A stretch of DNA of 64,000 nt, from NCBI RefSeq assembly GCF_000519205.1, contig NZ_JAFB01000038.1, forward strand, positions 1 to 64,000. The letters are read 5' to 3'. The notes below the pieces were generated by a model, which was not told the origin of the DNA, did not search any database, and saw only the letters and a program-made list of their open reading frames with translations. The stretch is from Amycolatopsis taiwanensis DSM 45107. Lineage in GTDB: Bacteria > Actinomycetota > Actinomycetes > Mycobacteriales > Pseudonocardiaceae. A program made the position numbers and the translations under genes. Positions 28,144 to 36,838 of the stretch are shown here, piece after piece. How positions within the stretch are numbered: position 1 is the stretch's first letter; each line of letters opens with the position of its first letter.

Positions 28144-29388
28144 CTAGGACCGGTCACCGACAGAAATGTGCGCCGGACCCGGCCGGCCCGGGAGGAAATC
28201 GTCCTGGGGTCCGCGGGCAGCCGGCGTCGCGGAGGCTCGGCGCCCGGTGGTGAGCCGCCGGAAGGCCGGCCGTTCCACCGCCTCGGTGAGCAGCCAGCCG
28301 AGGCCGACCGCCGCAACGATCACGATCGGAAGCCGTGTCCAGCCGGTGAACCCGGCGTCGAGCAGGGCCTTCGCCAGCAGGTAACCGAGTTCCTGGTGAA
28401 GTAGGTAAACGCCGTAGGAAATGCCGGCGAGCCAGGTGATCAACGGCGCGATCGGGCGCAGGAAGGTCCAGTCGGGCCCCTTTGCCGCAGCACAAATTGT
28501 GATGAGCATCGCAGCAAAGCCGAGGTCCGAGGGCAGGCGCGCGGGATCCCCGGGCAGCGCCACGTGTTCCGGGTAAAGGTGCAGGTCCTGGGCGCAGACC
28601 GCGGCCACGAGCAGCAACGCCAGGTGTCGCCCGCCGATCCGGTCGCGGGACCACAGCCAGATGCCGATACCGGCGGCGAAGGCGTGCATCCGGTGTAAGC
28701 CGAAACCGTTGACGAGCGCGAAGGCCCACGGCGACGGGTTGTACACGCCGAGGATCCAGAACCGCAGCACCAGCGGCCCGGCGATCATCGCCCAGGCCAG
28801 CCATTCGACCCCGCGGCCGGTGCACAGCCGGCGCGCCCGCGACCAGAGCAGGGCAGCCCCGGCGAAGATCATCAGCTGCACGGGCAGCGTCCAGTACGAG
28901 CCGTCCAGCCAGATGAAGCCGTTGTGCCAGCCCTGGATCATGAACACGTTGACTAGCAGGTCCCAGCCCACCGGCACGTACCAGGACGATATCCAGGCCT
29001 GGCCGTCGGAGGTGGGCCCGAACAGCAGGTCCCACCAGCCTTCGCCGAAGCCCTGTCCGTTGAACGCCGCGCCCGCCATCCGCATGACCAGGTAGGTGGC
29101 TACGACGGCGGCCAGGTACGGCGGCAAAAGGCGAGCGACCTTGCGCCACAACCACCGACGGGTGTGTCCACGGCGGATCGTCTGGCACACGAAAAATCCG
29201 GAGACGACCATCAGCCCGGCGGCGCCGTACTGCGCCGTGATGCGGAAGGGATAGTCGTCGAGTTCGGGGTGCGCGAGCGGCCCCTGGTGAGTGATGTGTC
29301 CGAGCATCACCGAGAACACCGCGACGACTCGGACGGCGTCCCAACTGATGCGTCTGGGCTTGTTCGCGGGAGAGTCGGACCTGGGCAC
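28144..29388 (-). CDS. Acyltransferase family 3 membrane protein
   Basis: An integral membrane O-acyltransferase of the OafA/acyltransferase-3 family, 414 residues with about ten hydrophobic segments. The N-terminal signature reads SWDAVRVVAVFSVMLGHITH with the conserved His. The loop VSGFFVCQTIRRG matches the family pattern SGFLI...R. Such proteins modify sugars or lipids with acyl groups at the cell surface; the substrate is unknown. The chosen GTG has AGGA five nt upstream. The frame continues upstream without family similarity. It is divergent from the MBL-fold gene. Confidence 0.87.
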   Translation of the reverse strand: MPRSDSPANKPRRISWDAVRVVAVFSVMLGHITHQGPLAHPELDDYPFRITAQYGAAGLMVVSGFFVCQTIRRGHTRRWLWRKVARLLPPYLAAVVATYLVMRMAGAAFNGQGFGEGWWDLLFGPTSDGQAWISSWYVPVGWDLLVNVFMIQGWHNGFIWLDGSYWTLPVQLMIFAGAALLWSRARRLCTGRGVEWLAWAMIAGPLVLRFWILGVYNPSPWAFALVNGFGLHRMHAFAAGIGIWLWSRDRIGGRHLALLLVAAVCAQDLHLYPEHVALPGDPARLPSDLGFAAMLITICAAAKGPDWTFLRPIAPLITWLAGISYGVYLLHQELGYLLAKALLDAGFTGWTRLPIVIVAAVGLGWLLTEAVERPAFRRLTTGRRASATPAARGPQDDFLPGRPGPAHISVGDRS

Positions 29389-29496
29389 AGTCTTCCTGCA
29401 AGATCGGATCGGGGACTCGACCGAGGCTACGTCACGGATCCGGGGCGGCGAGGAACGGGTGGAACGGTGCGGAGCACACCGACTACCGTGTGACGA

Positions 29497-30174
29497 GTGG
29501 ACGTAGTGGATGACTACACCGGGCATGTCGAACCCGGCGGTGACGCCGCGCGCCGGACCCTGGAGGCGCTGACCATCACCAAGCTGTCCGTCGGGCCGAT
29601 GGACAACAACACCTACCTGCTGGTGTGCCGCGCCCAGAACGAAGCGCTGCTGATCGACGCCGCCGCGGACCCGGACCGCATCTCCGATCTCGTCGGCCAC
29701 GGACCGGACCGGCCGGCGTTGCGCACCATCGTGACGACGCACCAGCACGGCGACCACTGGCAGGCACTGGGCGCGGTCGCCGGCGCGAACGGGGCCAACA
29801 CCGCCGCCCACCCCGACGACGCCGGGCCGCTGCCGGTGCCGCCGGACTTCCTCGTCGAGCAGGGGGACACCCTCTCAGTCGGCGACTGCACCCTCGAAGT
29901 GATCCACCTGCGCGGGCACACCCCGGGCTCGATCGCCCTGCTGTACCGGGATCCGTCCGGGCCACCACACCTGTTCACCGGCGACTCGTTGTTCCCAGGC
30001 GGTCCTGGGCGGACGACAAATCCCAAGGACTTCACCAGCCTGATGGACGACCTGGAGGAGAGGGTGTTCGGCACGCTGCCGGACGACACGTGGTTTTACC
30101 CTGGTCACGGGGACGATTCCACCCTCGGCGCCGAGCGGCCGAAGATCCCGGAGTGGCGGGAGCGGGGTTGGTGA
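29497..30174 (+). CDS. Metallo-beta-lactamase-fold hydrolase (glyoxalase II-like)
   Basis: The 225-residue protein has the metal motif THQHGDHW (HxHxDH), the third metal histidine in LRGHTPGS, the bridging Asp in FTGDSLF and a final histidine in YPGHGDD. It is a hydroxyacylglutathione-hydrolase-like protein; in a mycothiol organism the thiol ester would be a mycothiol adduct, which is inference. A homologous gene next to uvrA is common in actinobacteria. The start is GTG, and a GTG nine bases downstream is an alternative. Confidence 0.9.
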   Translation: MDVVDDYTGHVEPGGDAARRTLEALTITKLSVGPMDNNTYLLVCRAQNEALLIDAAADPDRISDLVGHGPDRPALRTIVTTHQHGDHWQALGAVAGANGANTAAHPDDAGPLPVPPDFLVEQGDTLSVGDCTLEVIHLRGHTPGSIALLYRDPSGPPHLFTGDSLFPGGPGRTTNPKDFTSLMDDLEERVFGTLPDDTWFYPGHGDDSTLGAERPKIPEWRERGW

Positions 30175-30190
30175 GCTGAAGACCTTCCCG

Positions 30191-30224
30191 AACGGGGCTG
30201 CCTACCAAGTAGGCGGCCCCGTTT
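30191..30224. terminator. Bidirectional terminator
   Basis: The sequence folds as AACGGGGC, GCCTAC, a CAA loop, GTAGGC and GCCCCGTT, i.e. 14 paired bases with one mismatched pair between the two stem parts. It ends in TTT on the plus strand. It lies between the converging MBL-fold and TetR genes. Confidence 0.92.
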
Positions 30225-30269
30225 GCGGTGGATCCCCCGCTGGTGCCACGGGCGGCGCTCGGCCGCGCG

Positions 30270-30950
30270 TCAGCTTGAGATGCGGGCTTCGATGCCGTCG
30301 AGGAGGAAGTCGAGGCCGGTCCGGAAGGTTTGGTCGGCGTCCGGGTGGGGGCCATCGTGGACGACCGTGGCCAGCGCGGGGAACCGGCCGGTGGCGAAGG
30401 TCCGCCGCAGATAAGGCCCGAAGGTGGCCTGCCACTGCTTCTGGTCCATCCCGGAGGCCCGCTCGGCGCGCCGCTCGGTGATTTCCCGGCGCACCGCGCC
30501 GATCACGTACGCGTTGACCGCGGCGATCGCCGGCACGACGGTGTCCAGGTCGATGCCGCTCATCCCGGCCGCTACAGCCTCCCCGCTGGCCAGCGTGTTC
30601 GGCCCTAGCTGGGGCCGCCCGCCGATCAGGTCGGCGAACCATTCGTGCCGGTGAGCGGCCCGCCGGATGGCTTCGGCGAGGGAGCGCAGCACCTCTCGCC
30701 AACTGTCTCCGGCCGGCCGGATCTCGGCGTGAACCGCATCGACCATCAGGTCGAGCAACTCCTCCTTGGTGGCGATGTAGCCGTACAGCCGCATCGGCCC
30801 GACGTCCAGCGCAGCAGCGACCTTGCGCAGGGACACCGCCGCCAGGCCGTCCGCGTCGGCCAGCCGGATCGCCGCTCGTACGATCCGCTCCCGGCTCAGC
30901 GGGGCCAGTACCGGTCGATCCGGCGGCTCCGGCCGCTCCCACACCAACAT
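30270..30950 (-). CDS. TetR-family repressor next to TetX-like monooxygenase
   Basis: A 226-residue TetR-type regulator. The N-terminal HTH lies in IVRAAIRLADADGLAAVSLR and VAAALDVGPMRLYGYIATKE. The C-terminal domain resembles the tetracycline-repressor-like C-domain found in drug-responsive members. It is divergent from a TetX-like flavin monooxygenase with 66 bp between the starts. The perfect palindrome ATACAGTGTAT lies in the gap and is the likely operator. The inducer is unknown; a substrate of the monooxygenase is the natural guess. Confidence 0.88.
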   Translation of the reverse strand: MLVWERPEPPDRPVLAPLSRERIVRAAIRLADADGLAAVSLRKVAAALDVGPMRLYGYIATKEELLDLMVDAVHAEIRPAGDSWREVLRSLAEAIRRAAHRHEWFADLIGGRPQLGPNTLASGEAVAAGMSGIDLDTVVPAIAAVNAYVIGAVRREITERRAERASGMDQKQWQATFGPYLRRTFATGRFPALATVVHDGPHPDADQTFRTGLDFLLDGIEARISS

Positions 30951-30977
30951 GCCGACGACAATACAGCGCCCAGTGCG

Positions 30978-30988
30978 ATACAGTGTAT
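30978..30988. promoter_or_regulatory. Operator candidate for the TetR/TetX-like divergon
   Basis: ATACAGTGTAT is a perfect 11-bp palindrome. AATACAG half-sites flank it at about 30960 and 30995. It lies midway between the two divergent starts, and TTGACC follows immediately. Confidence 0.6.
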
Positions 30989-31016
30989 TGACCAATACAG
31001 TGAATCGAGGATAGCT

Positions 31017-32126
31017 ATGACCATCGCGATTGTCGGAGCCGGCTTGGGTGGCTTGGCCCTTGCGCGGGTGCTGCACGTGAACGGCATCGACGCCGTCGTG
31101 TATGAACGTGAACCGTCACGCGGTGCGCGCGGTCAGGGCGGCATGCTCGACATCCACTCCGGCCAGCGGGCGCTGCGCGAGGCCGGTCTGATCGACCAGT
31201 TCTACGCGATTGCCCGTGGTGAAGGCCAGGACATGCGACTTCTGGAGCCGGACGGCACCCTGCTGCTCCAGGAGGACACGCCCGACGACGCACCGCTTGA
31301 GCGACCCGAGGTCGACCGCGCCGATCTGCGCAACCTGCTGCTGGATTCCCTCCCCGAAGATGTGGTGCGCTGGGGGCACGCGTTCAAATGCGCCGACAAC
31401 GGCCTCCTGTATTTCGCCGACGGCAGCAGTGCGACGTATGACCTGCTGGTCGGCGCGGATGGCGCGAACTCCCGAGTCCGTGCACTGCTGACCGACGCCC
31501 GACCCGCGCACATCGGCCAGAACGTCGTCGAACTCAGCATTTCCGACATCGACCGCACCCACCCCGACCTCGCGGCGATGGTCGGGCGCGGCAACTACTG
31601 GGTGCTCGGCAACGGACAATCCCTGGCCGCGCAGCGCAACGGCGACGGCCGCGTACGCATCGGCCTCAACTTCTACAACACCGCCGAGGACTGGTTCGCC
31701 ACCAGCGGGATCCCGTTCGACGACCCGGCCGCCGCCCGAGCGCGGCTGATCGAGCTGTTTGCCGGCTGGGACACCCGGTTCACCGCGCTGATCGCAGCCT
31801 GCGACGACACGATCGTGCCGCGGTCGCTCACCACTCTCCCGGTCGGTCTGACGTGGCCATCGGCATCAAGCGTCACGCTGCTCGGCGACGCCGCGCACCT
31901 GATGCCGCCGGTGGGGGAAGGCGCCAACATGGCGCTGCTCGACGGCGCACTGCTCGGTCTCGCGCTGGCCGCGCACCCGGACGACTATCCCGCCGCCGTC
32001 AAAGAATACGAACGCGAGATGTTCGAACGTACCGGCGCTGCCGCCCGGATGTCCGCGGACATGCAGAAATTGCTGATGTCGCCGGACGCCGGCCGGAGGA
32101 TGCTCGAGTTCTTCCAACCGGGCTGA
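31017..32126 (+). CDS. TetX-like FAD-dependent monooxygenase
   Basis: A 369-residue class A flavoprotein monooxygenase. The FAD-binding Rossmann motif is VGAGLGGLALA (6-16), ending in E30 of VVYERE. A DG-type segment VGADGANSRVR and the GD motif LLGDAAHLMPPVGEGANMA follow. Length, the GGMLDIHSGQ stretch and the C-terminal MSADMQKLLMSPD recall TetX tetracycline destructases. Drug inactivation is plausible but unproven; other aromatic substrates are possible. The ATG has GAGG about six nt upstream. Control by the divergent TetR is likely. Confidence 0.87.
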   Translation: MTIAIVGAGLGGLALARVLHVNGIDAVVYEREPSRGARGQGGMLDIHSGQRALREAGLIDQFYAIARGEGQDMRLLEPDGTLLLQEDTPDDAPLERPEVDRADLRNLLLDSLPEDVVRWGHAFKCADNGLLYFADGSSATYDLLVGADGANSRVRALLTDARPAHIGQNVVELSISDIDRTHPDLAAMVGRGNYWVLGNGQSLAAQRNGDGRVRIGLNFYNTAEDWFATSGIPFDDPAAARARLIELFAGWDTRFTALIAACDDTIVPRSLTTLPVGLTWPSASSVTLLGDAAHLMPPVGEGANMALLDGALLGLALAAHPDDYPAAVKEYEREMFERTGAAARMSADMQKLLMSPDAGRRMLEFFQPG

Positions 32127-32225
32127 ATGCAACCGAATACGACCAGGCAACCGGCCGCCCGGTGGGGAGTGCTGCCGGGCACCGTTTCTGCTGCAAAGCG
32201 ATCCGCAGGTGGAGGCAGCGCGGCG

Positions 32226-32786
32226 TCAGGCTCGTCCAGGTGTCTTGGCGAACGTAGCCAGTGGGCGTACGCGCCACACCACCCCGAGTGCGGGGTCACC
32301 GGTGGGGCTTGGCTCGACCTTTTCCACGGTGAAGCCCTCACGTTCGTAGAACGCACCCGCGCGCTCGTTGGCTACGAAATGTTCGATATACAGCCGATCA
32401 GCGTCAGCGGGCAACTGCCTGATGAGGGCATCGAGCAGCCGCGGGCCCAGCCCGTTGCCGCGATGCCGGGGGTGAACGTAGAGCTTGTACACCACGTGGT
32501 CGCCACCGCTTCGACCGCGCTGCCCGACGCCGACAAGGTGCCCGTCGGCGTCGGCGACGACTACCAGACCGCCGGCCACGGCTGCGCCGATGTGCGCCTC
32601 GTTCCACCAACTGCGGACCTGCTCGTCCGCCGCGGCGGCGCCGATCAGCGGGGCGTAGTGCGGCCGAATGTGCGCCTCACCGAACCGGCGGATTGCCGCC
32701 ACATCGTCGTGTCCTGCATCCCGTACGACCGGTTCAGCACTCGACTCCACCGTATTCTCCCGCAACGGGCACACCCGATCTTGCAC
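32226..32786 (-). CDS. GNAT-family N-acetyltransferase
   Basis: An acetyl-CoA-dependent acyltransferase of the GNAT fold, 186 residues from the GTG; a shorter start at the next GTG is possible. The acetyl-CoA-binding motif A reads YKLYVHPRHRGNGLGPRLLD with the R-x-x-G-x-G pattern. Motif B follows with VANERAGAFYEREGF. The substrate is unknown: proteins, antibiotics or amines are all possible. It converges with the TetX-like gene and lies in the accessory cluster. Confidence 0.88.
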   Translation of the reverse strand: MQDRVCPLRENTVESSAEPVVRDAGHDDVAAIRRFGEAHIRPHYAPLIGAAAADEQVRSWWNEAHIGAAVAGGLVVVADADGHLVGVGQRGRSGGDHVVYKLYVHPRHRGNGLGPRLLDALIRQLPADADRLYIEHFVANERAGAFYEREGFTVEKVEPSPTGDPALGVVWRVRPLATFAKTPGRA

Positions 32787-32863
32787 TGGCCAGACCAGGT
32801 TACGACAGCACAGCCCGCAGCCGAAGCCGAACCGATCGCCCGACTCGTACGCAGGCGCCCTTC

Positions 32864-33193
32864 CTAACCCTGGATCAGTGCGGTTCGGGTTGTGGAGCGT
32901 CCGTGGAGCCGCTCCCCGAGAAAGGCCAGGATCGCATCTCTGGCGCGTAGTCTGGGGTGCCCTTGTTGATCAACGAGGTGTGCGGTGACAACGCTGTGGG
33001 ACGTGCCGACGACATCGCGGAAGAACGGGGCAGGTTGGAGTTGGCCTGCCTCGCTGGGCAGGACGCGGCCGTCGAACGCGTCGCCAAGGAGTGCCTGATA
33101 GGCGGCGAACCGCTGAGCGGCTGAAGGCTCTCGACCGAGACTGCAACTGATCCCCGGATTTCCGCGCCGCACTGGCGAGCGCTCAACGCTCAT
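32864..33193 (-). CDS. Hypothetical ORF following vapC (109 aa)
   Basis: I do not recognise this protein. Its ATG at 33191-33193 overlaps the end of vapC by 11 nt, the same overlap length as vapB/vapC. This makes it a possible third gene of the operon. The middle has a folded-looking stretch, RFAAYQALLGDAFDGRVLP, then FFRDVVGTSHSVVTAHLVD. An alternative frame on the same strand is also open, so coding is uncertain. The remaining ~80 bp up to the GNAT gene hold nothing recognisable. Confidence 0.3.
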   Translation of the reverse strand: MSVERSPVRRGNPGISCSLGREPSAAQRFAAYQALLGDAFDGRVLPSEAGQLQPAPFFRDVVGTSHSVVTAHLVDQQGHPRLRARDAILAFLGERLHGRSTTRTALIQG

Positions 33194-33644
33194 GCGGCAG
33201 CATGGGCCGATTGACCGGCACGATCGTCAGCAAATCGTCGAGGCCGTCGAAATCCTTAGGATTCGTGGTGAACAGCGGGAGCCTCTCCGCGATGGCGATC
33301 GAGGCGATCATCAGGTCAGCAATACGACGCCGGGGCTTGCGGCCAACACCGACGACGGCGGCACTGACGCGACCGTAAATACGCGCGGCTTCAGCATCGA
33401 AGGGAATCGGATCGAACTCGTTCTCAGCTCGTTGCAGGATTTCAAGACGTCTAGCACGTTCAGCGTGCTCGTCATACGAACTCTGTTCTTGCGCGCTCCG
33501 GACCTCGTGTGGTCCAGCCGACAACTCGGCCAGCGTGATCGCGCTGATTGCCATCTCATCAGGCAACTCAGTGGGATTCACCCACCTGCGAAGGATCACG
33601 ATGTTGGTGTCGAGCAGCCCCTGCGTGTGTCGGTCACCGGTCAT
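33183..33644 (-). CDS. vapC: VapC-type PIN-domain ribonuclease toxin
   Basis: A PIN-domain toxin of a type II system; such toxins cleave tRNA or rRNA. It has 153 residues. The acidic active-site residues are in place: D12 in LLDTNIV, E40 in TLAELSAGP, D110 in IADLMIAS, and N128/D131 in TTNPKDF. The ATG overlaps the vapB stop by 11 nt, so translation is coupled to the antitoxin. The toxin therefore looks intact. Confidence 0.93.
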   Translation of the reverse strand: MTGDRHTQGLLDTNIVILRRWVNPTELPDEMAISAITLAELSAGPHEVRSAQEQSSYDEHAERARRLEILQRAENEFDPIPFDAEAARIYGRVSAAVVGVGRKPRRRIADLMIASIAIAERLPLFTTNPKDFDGLDDLLTIVPVNRPMLPHER

Positions 33645-33903
33645 ACGGGCTAATCATTTCGTGATCCGCAGCGGCGTCCTGGTCTGCACGGAAAGTCTCG
33701 ATGTCAATGCCGGGCGCATTGCGCGACATCGCCGCAAACTGTTGTCGTGAGACGAATCGAGGGCGCCTACGTAGCGGGATCAACTCCGCGATCTCATGAC
33801 CATCCCGCGTGACGGTGAACGACTCCCCATGCTCAACGGCATCCATGATCTCTCGCGATCGGCTCCGCAGGTCACGCTGGGTAATTTCAGGCTTGGCCGT
33901 CAT
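33634..33903 (-). CDS. vapB: Phd/YefM-type antitoxin (VapB role)
   Basis: An 89-residue antitoxin with the Phd/YefM N-terminal DNA-binding domain: TQRDLRSRSREIMDAVEHGE, then FTVTRDGHEIAELIPL. The C-terminal part, after FVSRQQFAAMSRN, should bind the PIN toxin. Typical antitoxins of this kind repress their own promoter, which would lie in the ~50 bp before 33903. No clear palindrome was identified there. Confidence 0.92.
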   Translation of the reverse strand: MTAKPEITQRDLRSRSREIMDAVEHGESFTVTRDGHEIAELIPLRRRPRFVSRQQFAAMSRNAPGIDIETFRADQDAAADHEMISPYDR

Positions 33904-33955
33904 TAAGGCAGTCTACCAGCTGTGCTACATCGTGCCATGCCGTGAACCTGGGTGC

Positions 33956-34693
33956 TCATCGGTCAGGCAGGTCGAGGTTCATCGTGGTCGCCACACCTGC
34001 CAGCAGCACGGACAGGCCGTGGCGAAACCTGTCGCGTTCGGATGTGTCGCCGACGAGCCGGTGAAACACCTCCTGCCGATCCTCGCCAGCGAACAGCGCC
34101 TGGGTATGCGGAAACTGCCCGGTGGCGAACTGACTTTCGACGAACCGCTCGGCCGCTTCGAACTCCTTGTCATCTGGGGCGACGCCCATCTCGGCCGAGC
34201 GCAGCACGTTGCCGCGCACATAGTCATCCACGAGGCCGAGCAGCGCGAATTTTTCGGGGGCGTCCAGGCCAGTGTCGGCGATCGCGGCGAGTGACTGTTC
34301 GAAATGACGCATGGCGTTGGGGCCGTGCGGCGCGTTCTGAAGGGAATGGAGGGCCCATGGGTGGCGCATCAGCACATCCCAGGTACTCAGCGCGACCGCG
34401 GTGAGGGCGTCGTACCAGTGGGCCGGGAACTCGTCGCCGGGGATCAGCACCTCGGCCATGATCGCGTCGTCCATCAGCGCGACCAACTCGTCTTTCGTAC
34501 GCACGTAGTAGTAGAGCGTCATGGTGCCGGCGCCCAGTTCGCTGGCGACGCGGCGCATCGACACCGCGGCGAACCCCTCGGTGTCCGCGATCGTCAGCGC
34601 GGTCGACGCGATCTGGTCACGGGTGAACTTCGGCCGGCGAGAACCGGGCTCCGGCCGGGTCCAGATCAGTGCCGCCCCTTCCACGCTTGCCAC
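33956..34693 (-). CDS. TetR-family repressor next to FAD monooxygenase
   Basis: A 245-residue TetR regulator, GTG start. The HTH covers IASTALTIADTEGFAAVSMR and VASELGAGTMTLYYYVRTKDE. The C-terminal domain (ALTAVALSTWDVLMRHPW and so on) resembles TetR C-domains of drug-responsive repressors. It is divergent from a rifampicin-monooxygenase-like gene with 75 bp between starts. The palindrome TCGTAC-ATC-GTACGA lies in the gap. It is only distantly similar to the TetR at 30270. Confidence 0.9.
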   Translation of the reverse strand: MASVEGAALIWTRPEPGSRRPKFTRDQIASTALTIADTEGFAAVSMRRVASELGAGTMTLYYYVRTKDELVALMDDAIMAEVLIPGDEFPAHWYDALTAVALSTWDVLMRHPWALHSLQNAPHGPNAMRHFEQSLAAIADTGLDAPEKFALLGLVDDYVRGNVLRSAEMGVAPDDKEFEAAERFVESQFATGQFPHTQALFAGEDRQEVFHRLVGDTSERDRFRHGLSVLLAGVATTMNLDLPDR

Positions 34694-34717
34694 TCGTACA
34701 CTGTACCGTTAAGTTAT

Positions 34718-34732
34718 TCGTACATCGTACGA
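34718..34732. promoter_or_regulatory. Operator candidate for the second TetR/monooxygenase divergon
   Basis: TCGTACATCGTACGA is a perfect 6-bp inverted repeat around ATC. Related half-sites TCGTACACTGTACC (34704-34717) and TGGTACAAGATACG (about 34738) flank it. This array of GTAC-type half-sites suits a TetR operator. Confidence 0.65.
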
Positions 34733-34768
34733 TAGTTTGGTACAAGATACGAAGAACAGGAGCCCAGG

Positions 34769-36307
34769 ATGAGAGAGATCGACGTGGTGATCGCCGGAGG
34801 CGGCCCGACCGGGCTCACCCTGGCCTGTGAACTCGCCGTTCGCGGCATCGAATTCCGCATCATCGACCGGGCCGAGGGCTTCTTCGGCGGATCGCGCGCC
34901 GACGGCATCCAGCCGCGGACCATGGAGGTCTTCGCCGATCTCGGGGTGATCGACCCGATGCTGGCCGCCGGTGATCTCGGCACGGTGATGCGCGCCTACC
35001 GGGGAAACGAGGTCGTCTGGGAGGGCCGGATGGCCGAGCCCGTCGAACCGACCCCGTCCATGCCGTACCCGAACCCCTGGTTCGTGCCCCAGTTCCGCAC
35101 CGAGGAGATCCTCCGCGAGCGGCTCGCCGAACTTGGCGGGCAGGTCGAGCTGTCGACCGAGTTGACCGACTTCACCCAGGACGCCGACGGTGTGACCGCG
35201 ACGCTGGTCGCCAACGGCGTCCCCGAGACCGTGCGCGCCCGGTACCTGGTGGGCGCGGACGGCGGGCACAGCACGGTGCGCAAGCACCTCGGTATCGCCT
35301 TTCCCGGCGAGACCGACGAGGGCACCACGATGCTGTTCGCGGACGCACGAGTGGACGGCCTCAGTCACGACCACGGCCGGATCTGGCCGACGGGCGAGGG
35401 CGCCGTCTCAGTGATGCCGTTGTCCGGGACCGAACTGTTCGTCGTGGCGGCGACGCCTCCGGAGGACTCGGACGAGCCCGTCCTCGGCTACCTGCAACGG
35501 CAAATCACCGAGTCGTCGGGCCGGGAAGACATCGTGGTGCGCGAGGTCACCTGGTGCACCACCTGGCGGGCGAACACCCGGCTGGCCGAGCGCTTCCGGG
35601 ACGGCCGGGTCTTTCTGGCCGGTGACGCCGGGCACGTACACCCACCGACCGGCGGCCAGGGCATGAACACGGGCGTCCAGGACGCCTATAACCTCGGTTG
35701 GAAACTCGCCGCCGCACTGTCCGGTACCGCCGACGACCTCCTGGACAGTTACGAAACGGAACGGCTGGCGGCGGCCCGCACCGCGCTGGACCTCAGCACG
35801 GCCCTGTTGGAGAAACACAAGCGCGGCGATGAAGACGCGCACGTGCGCGGCCCGGAGCTGTACGGGCTCACGCTGAACTACCGCGGCGGTCCACTCTCCC
35901 GCGACGACCGCAAGGAACCCGGCACGCTCAGCGCCGGCGACCGCGCGCCGGATGCCCCCGCGAGCACGCCGGACGGCCGGCCGGTGCGGCTGTTCGACCT
36001 CTTCCACGGTCCACACTGGACTCTGCTCGCCTTCGGCGCGGAGCACGCCGGCACGGTCGCGGACCTCGCCGGACGGTTCGGCCCTGCCCTGCGCGCATTC
36101 ACCGTGGTCCAGCCCGGTCAACTCGCCGACCGCAACGCGGTGGTGGACAGCGACGGACACATCCGGGCCGGGTATGACGCGGCGGAGGGCACCCTGATGC
36201 TGGTCCGCCCGGACGGCTACCTCGGCCTCGTGACGAGCCGCGGCGCCGAGCGGCTGACGGAATACTGGAACGCGCTGCACGGCAGCCGGATGCCCGCCAC
36301 AGCGTGA
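34769..36307 (+). CDS. Aromatic-ring FAD monooxygenase, rifampicin-monooxygenase-like
   Basis: A 512-residue class A flavoprotein hydroxylase of the PheA/TfdB/Rox group. The FAD motif GGGPTGLTLACELA is at residues 10-23, the DG motif is GADGGHSTVRKHLGI, and the GD motif is FLAGDAGHVHPPTGGQGMN. A C-terminal thioredoxin-like domain (~390-512) is typical of this group. Relatives include Rox enzymes that inactivate rifamycins and hydroxylases of polyketide pathways. There are no polyketide synthase genes here, so a resistance or catabolic role fits better; that is inference. Start ATG with AGGAGCCCAGG upstream. Confidence 0.88.
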   Translation: MREIDVVIAGGGPTGLTLACELAVRGIEFRIIDRAEGFFGGSRADGIQPRTMEVFADLGVIDPMLAAGDLGTVMRAYRGNEVVWEGRMAEPVEPTPSMPYPNPWFVPQFRTEEILRERLAELGGQVELSTELTDFTQDADGVTATLVANGVPETVRARYLVGADGGHSTVRKHLGIAFPGETDEGTTMLFADARVDGLSHDHGRIWPTGEGAVSVMPLSGTELFVVAATPPEDSDEPVLGYLQRQITESSGREDIVVREVTWCTTWRANTRLAERFRDGRVFLAGDAGHVHPPTGGQGMNTGVQDAYNLGWKLAAALSGTADDLLDSYETERLAAARTALDLSTALLEKHKRGDEDAHVRGPELYGLTLNYRGGPLSRDDRKEPGTLSAGDRAPDAPASTPDGRPVRLFDLFHGPHWTLLAFGAEHAGTVADLAGRFGPALRAFTVVQPGQLADRNAVVDSDGHIRAGYDAAEGTLMLVRPDGYLGLVTSRGAERLTEYWNALHGSRMPATA

Positions 36308-36321
36308 TGGCCCCCGGTCCC

Positions 36322-36828
36322 TTACCGCTGGTCGAGGATCCCGCGGATGAAGGCGGCTTGCCCAGCGTGCTGCATGTCATCGTCGAGCACGCTCACCAGC
36401 CGGACCCCCAGGGACACGGGCGGGTCCCACCCCTCGTCCACGATGCGGTCGAGTTGGGATTCCTCGAGGCCGTCGAGCCAGGCGACGGTCTGCGCGTGCA
36501 CAGCGTCGTGATACTCGGTCAGCAGGTCCGCGGGGGCGCGGACCGTGGCCACTGTCGCCGAGGAGTGCCCGTACCCGGTGTCTGCCGGATCGAGCGGAAG
36601 CGCGAACCGCTCATGGAAGCCACGCGTCGTCCACACCTGCTCGGTTCCGGCCAGGTCGGCGAGGTGATCGTCCTGGACCCGGGTCAGGTGCCACACCAGC
36701 CAGGCGATCGAATTCGCTTGTGGGGCAACGCGTTCGGCGAGCTGGTCCACGCTCAGCCCCTGGACGGCGTCATGCACCGATTCACGGATCCGGCCGAATC
36801 CGTCGATCACCAAGTCGGCAACGGTCAT
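36322..36828 (-). CDS. DinB/DUF664 protein, mycothiol-dependent transferase type
   Basis: A 168-residue four-helix-bundle protein of the DinB superfamily. Metal-ligand histidines are visible in WLVWHLTRVQDDH (H47) and DDDMQHAGQAAFIRG (H154). The C-terminal HAGQ...RG pattern is typical of DUF664, whose actinobacterial members are mycothiol S-transferases. The substrate is unknown. It converges with the monooxygenase gene with only 14 bp between stops and lies just downstream of the MmpS-like gene on the same strand. Confidence 0.88.
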   Translation of the reverse strand: MTVADLVIDGFGRIRESVHDAVQGLSVDQLAERVAPQANSIAWLVWHLTRVQDDHLADLAGTEQVWTTRGFHERFALPLDPADTGYGHSSATVATVRAPADLLTEYHDAVHAQTVAWLDGLEESQLDRIVDEGWDPPVSLGVRLVSVLDDDMQHAGQAAFIRGILDQR

Positions 36829-36838
36829 GCCAACCAGG

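Noticed and set aside
30225-36307. Biosynthetic gene cluster around the FAD monooxygenases
   Set aside because: No polyketide synthase, peptide synthetase, terpene or RiPP genes are present; regulators and neighbours fit resistance or catabolism better.
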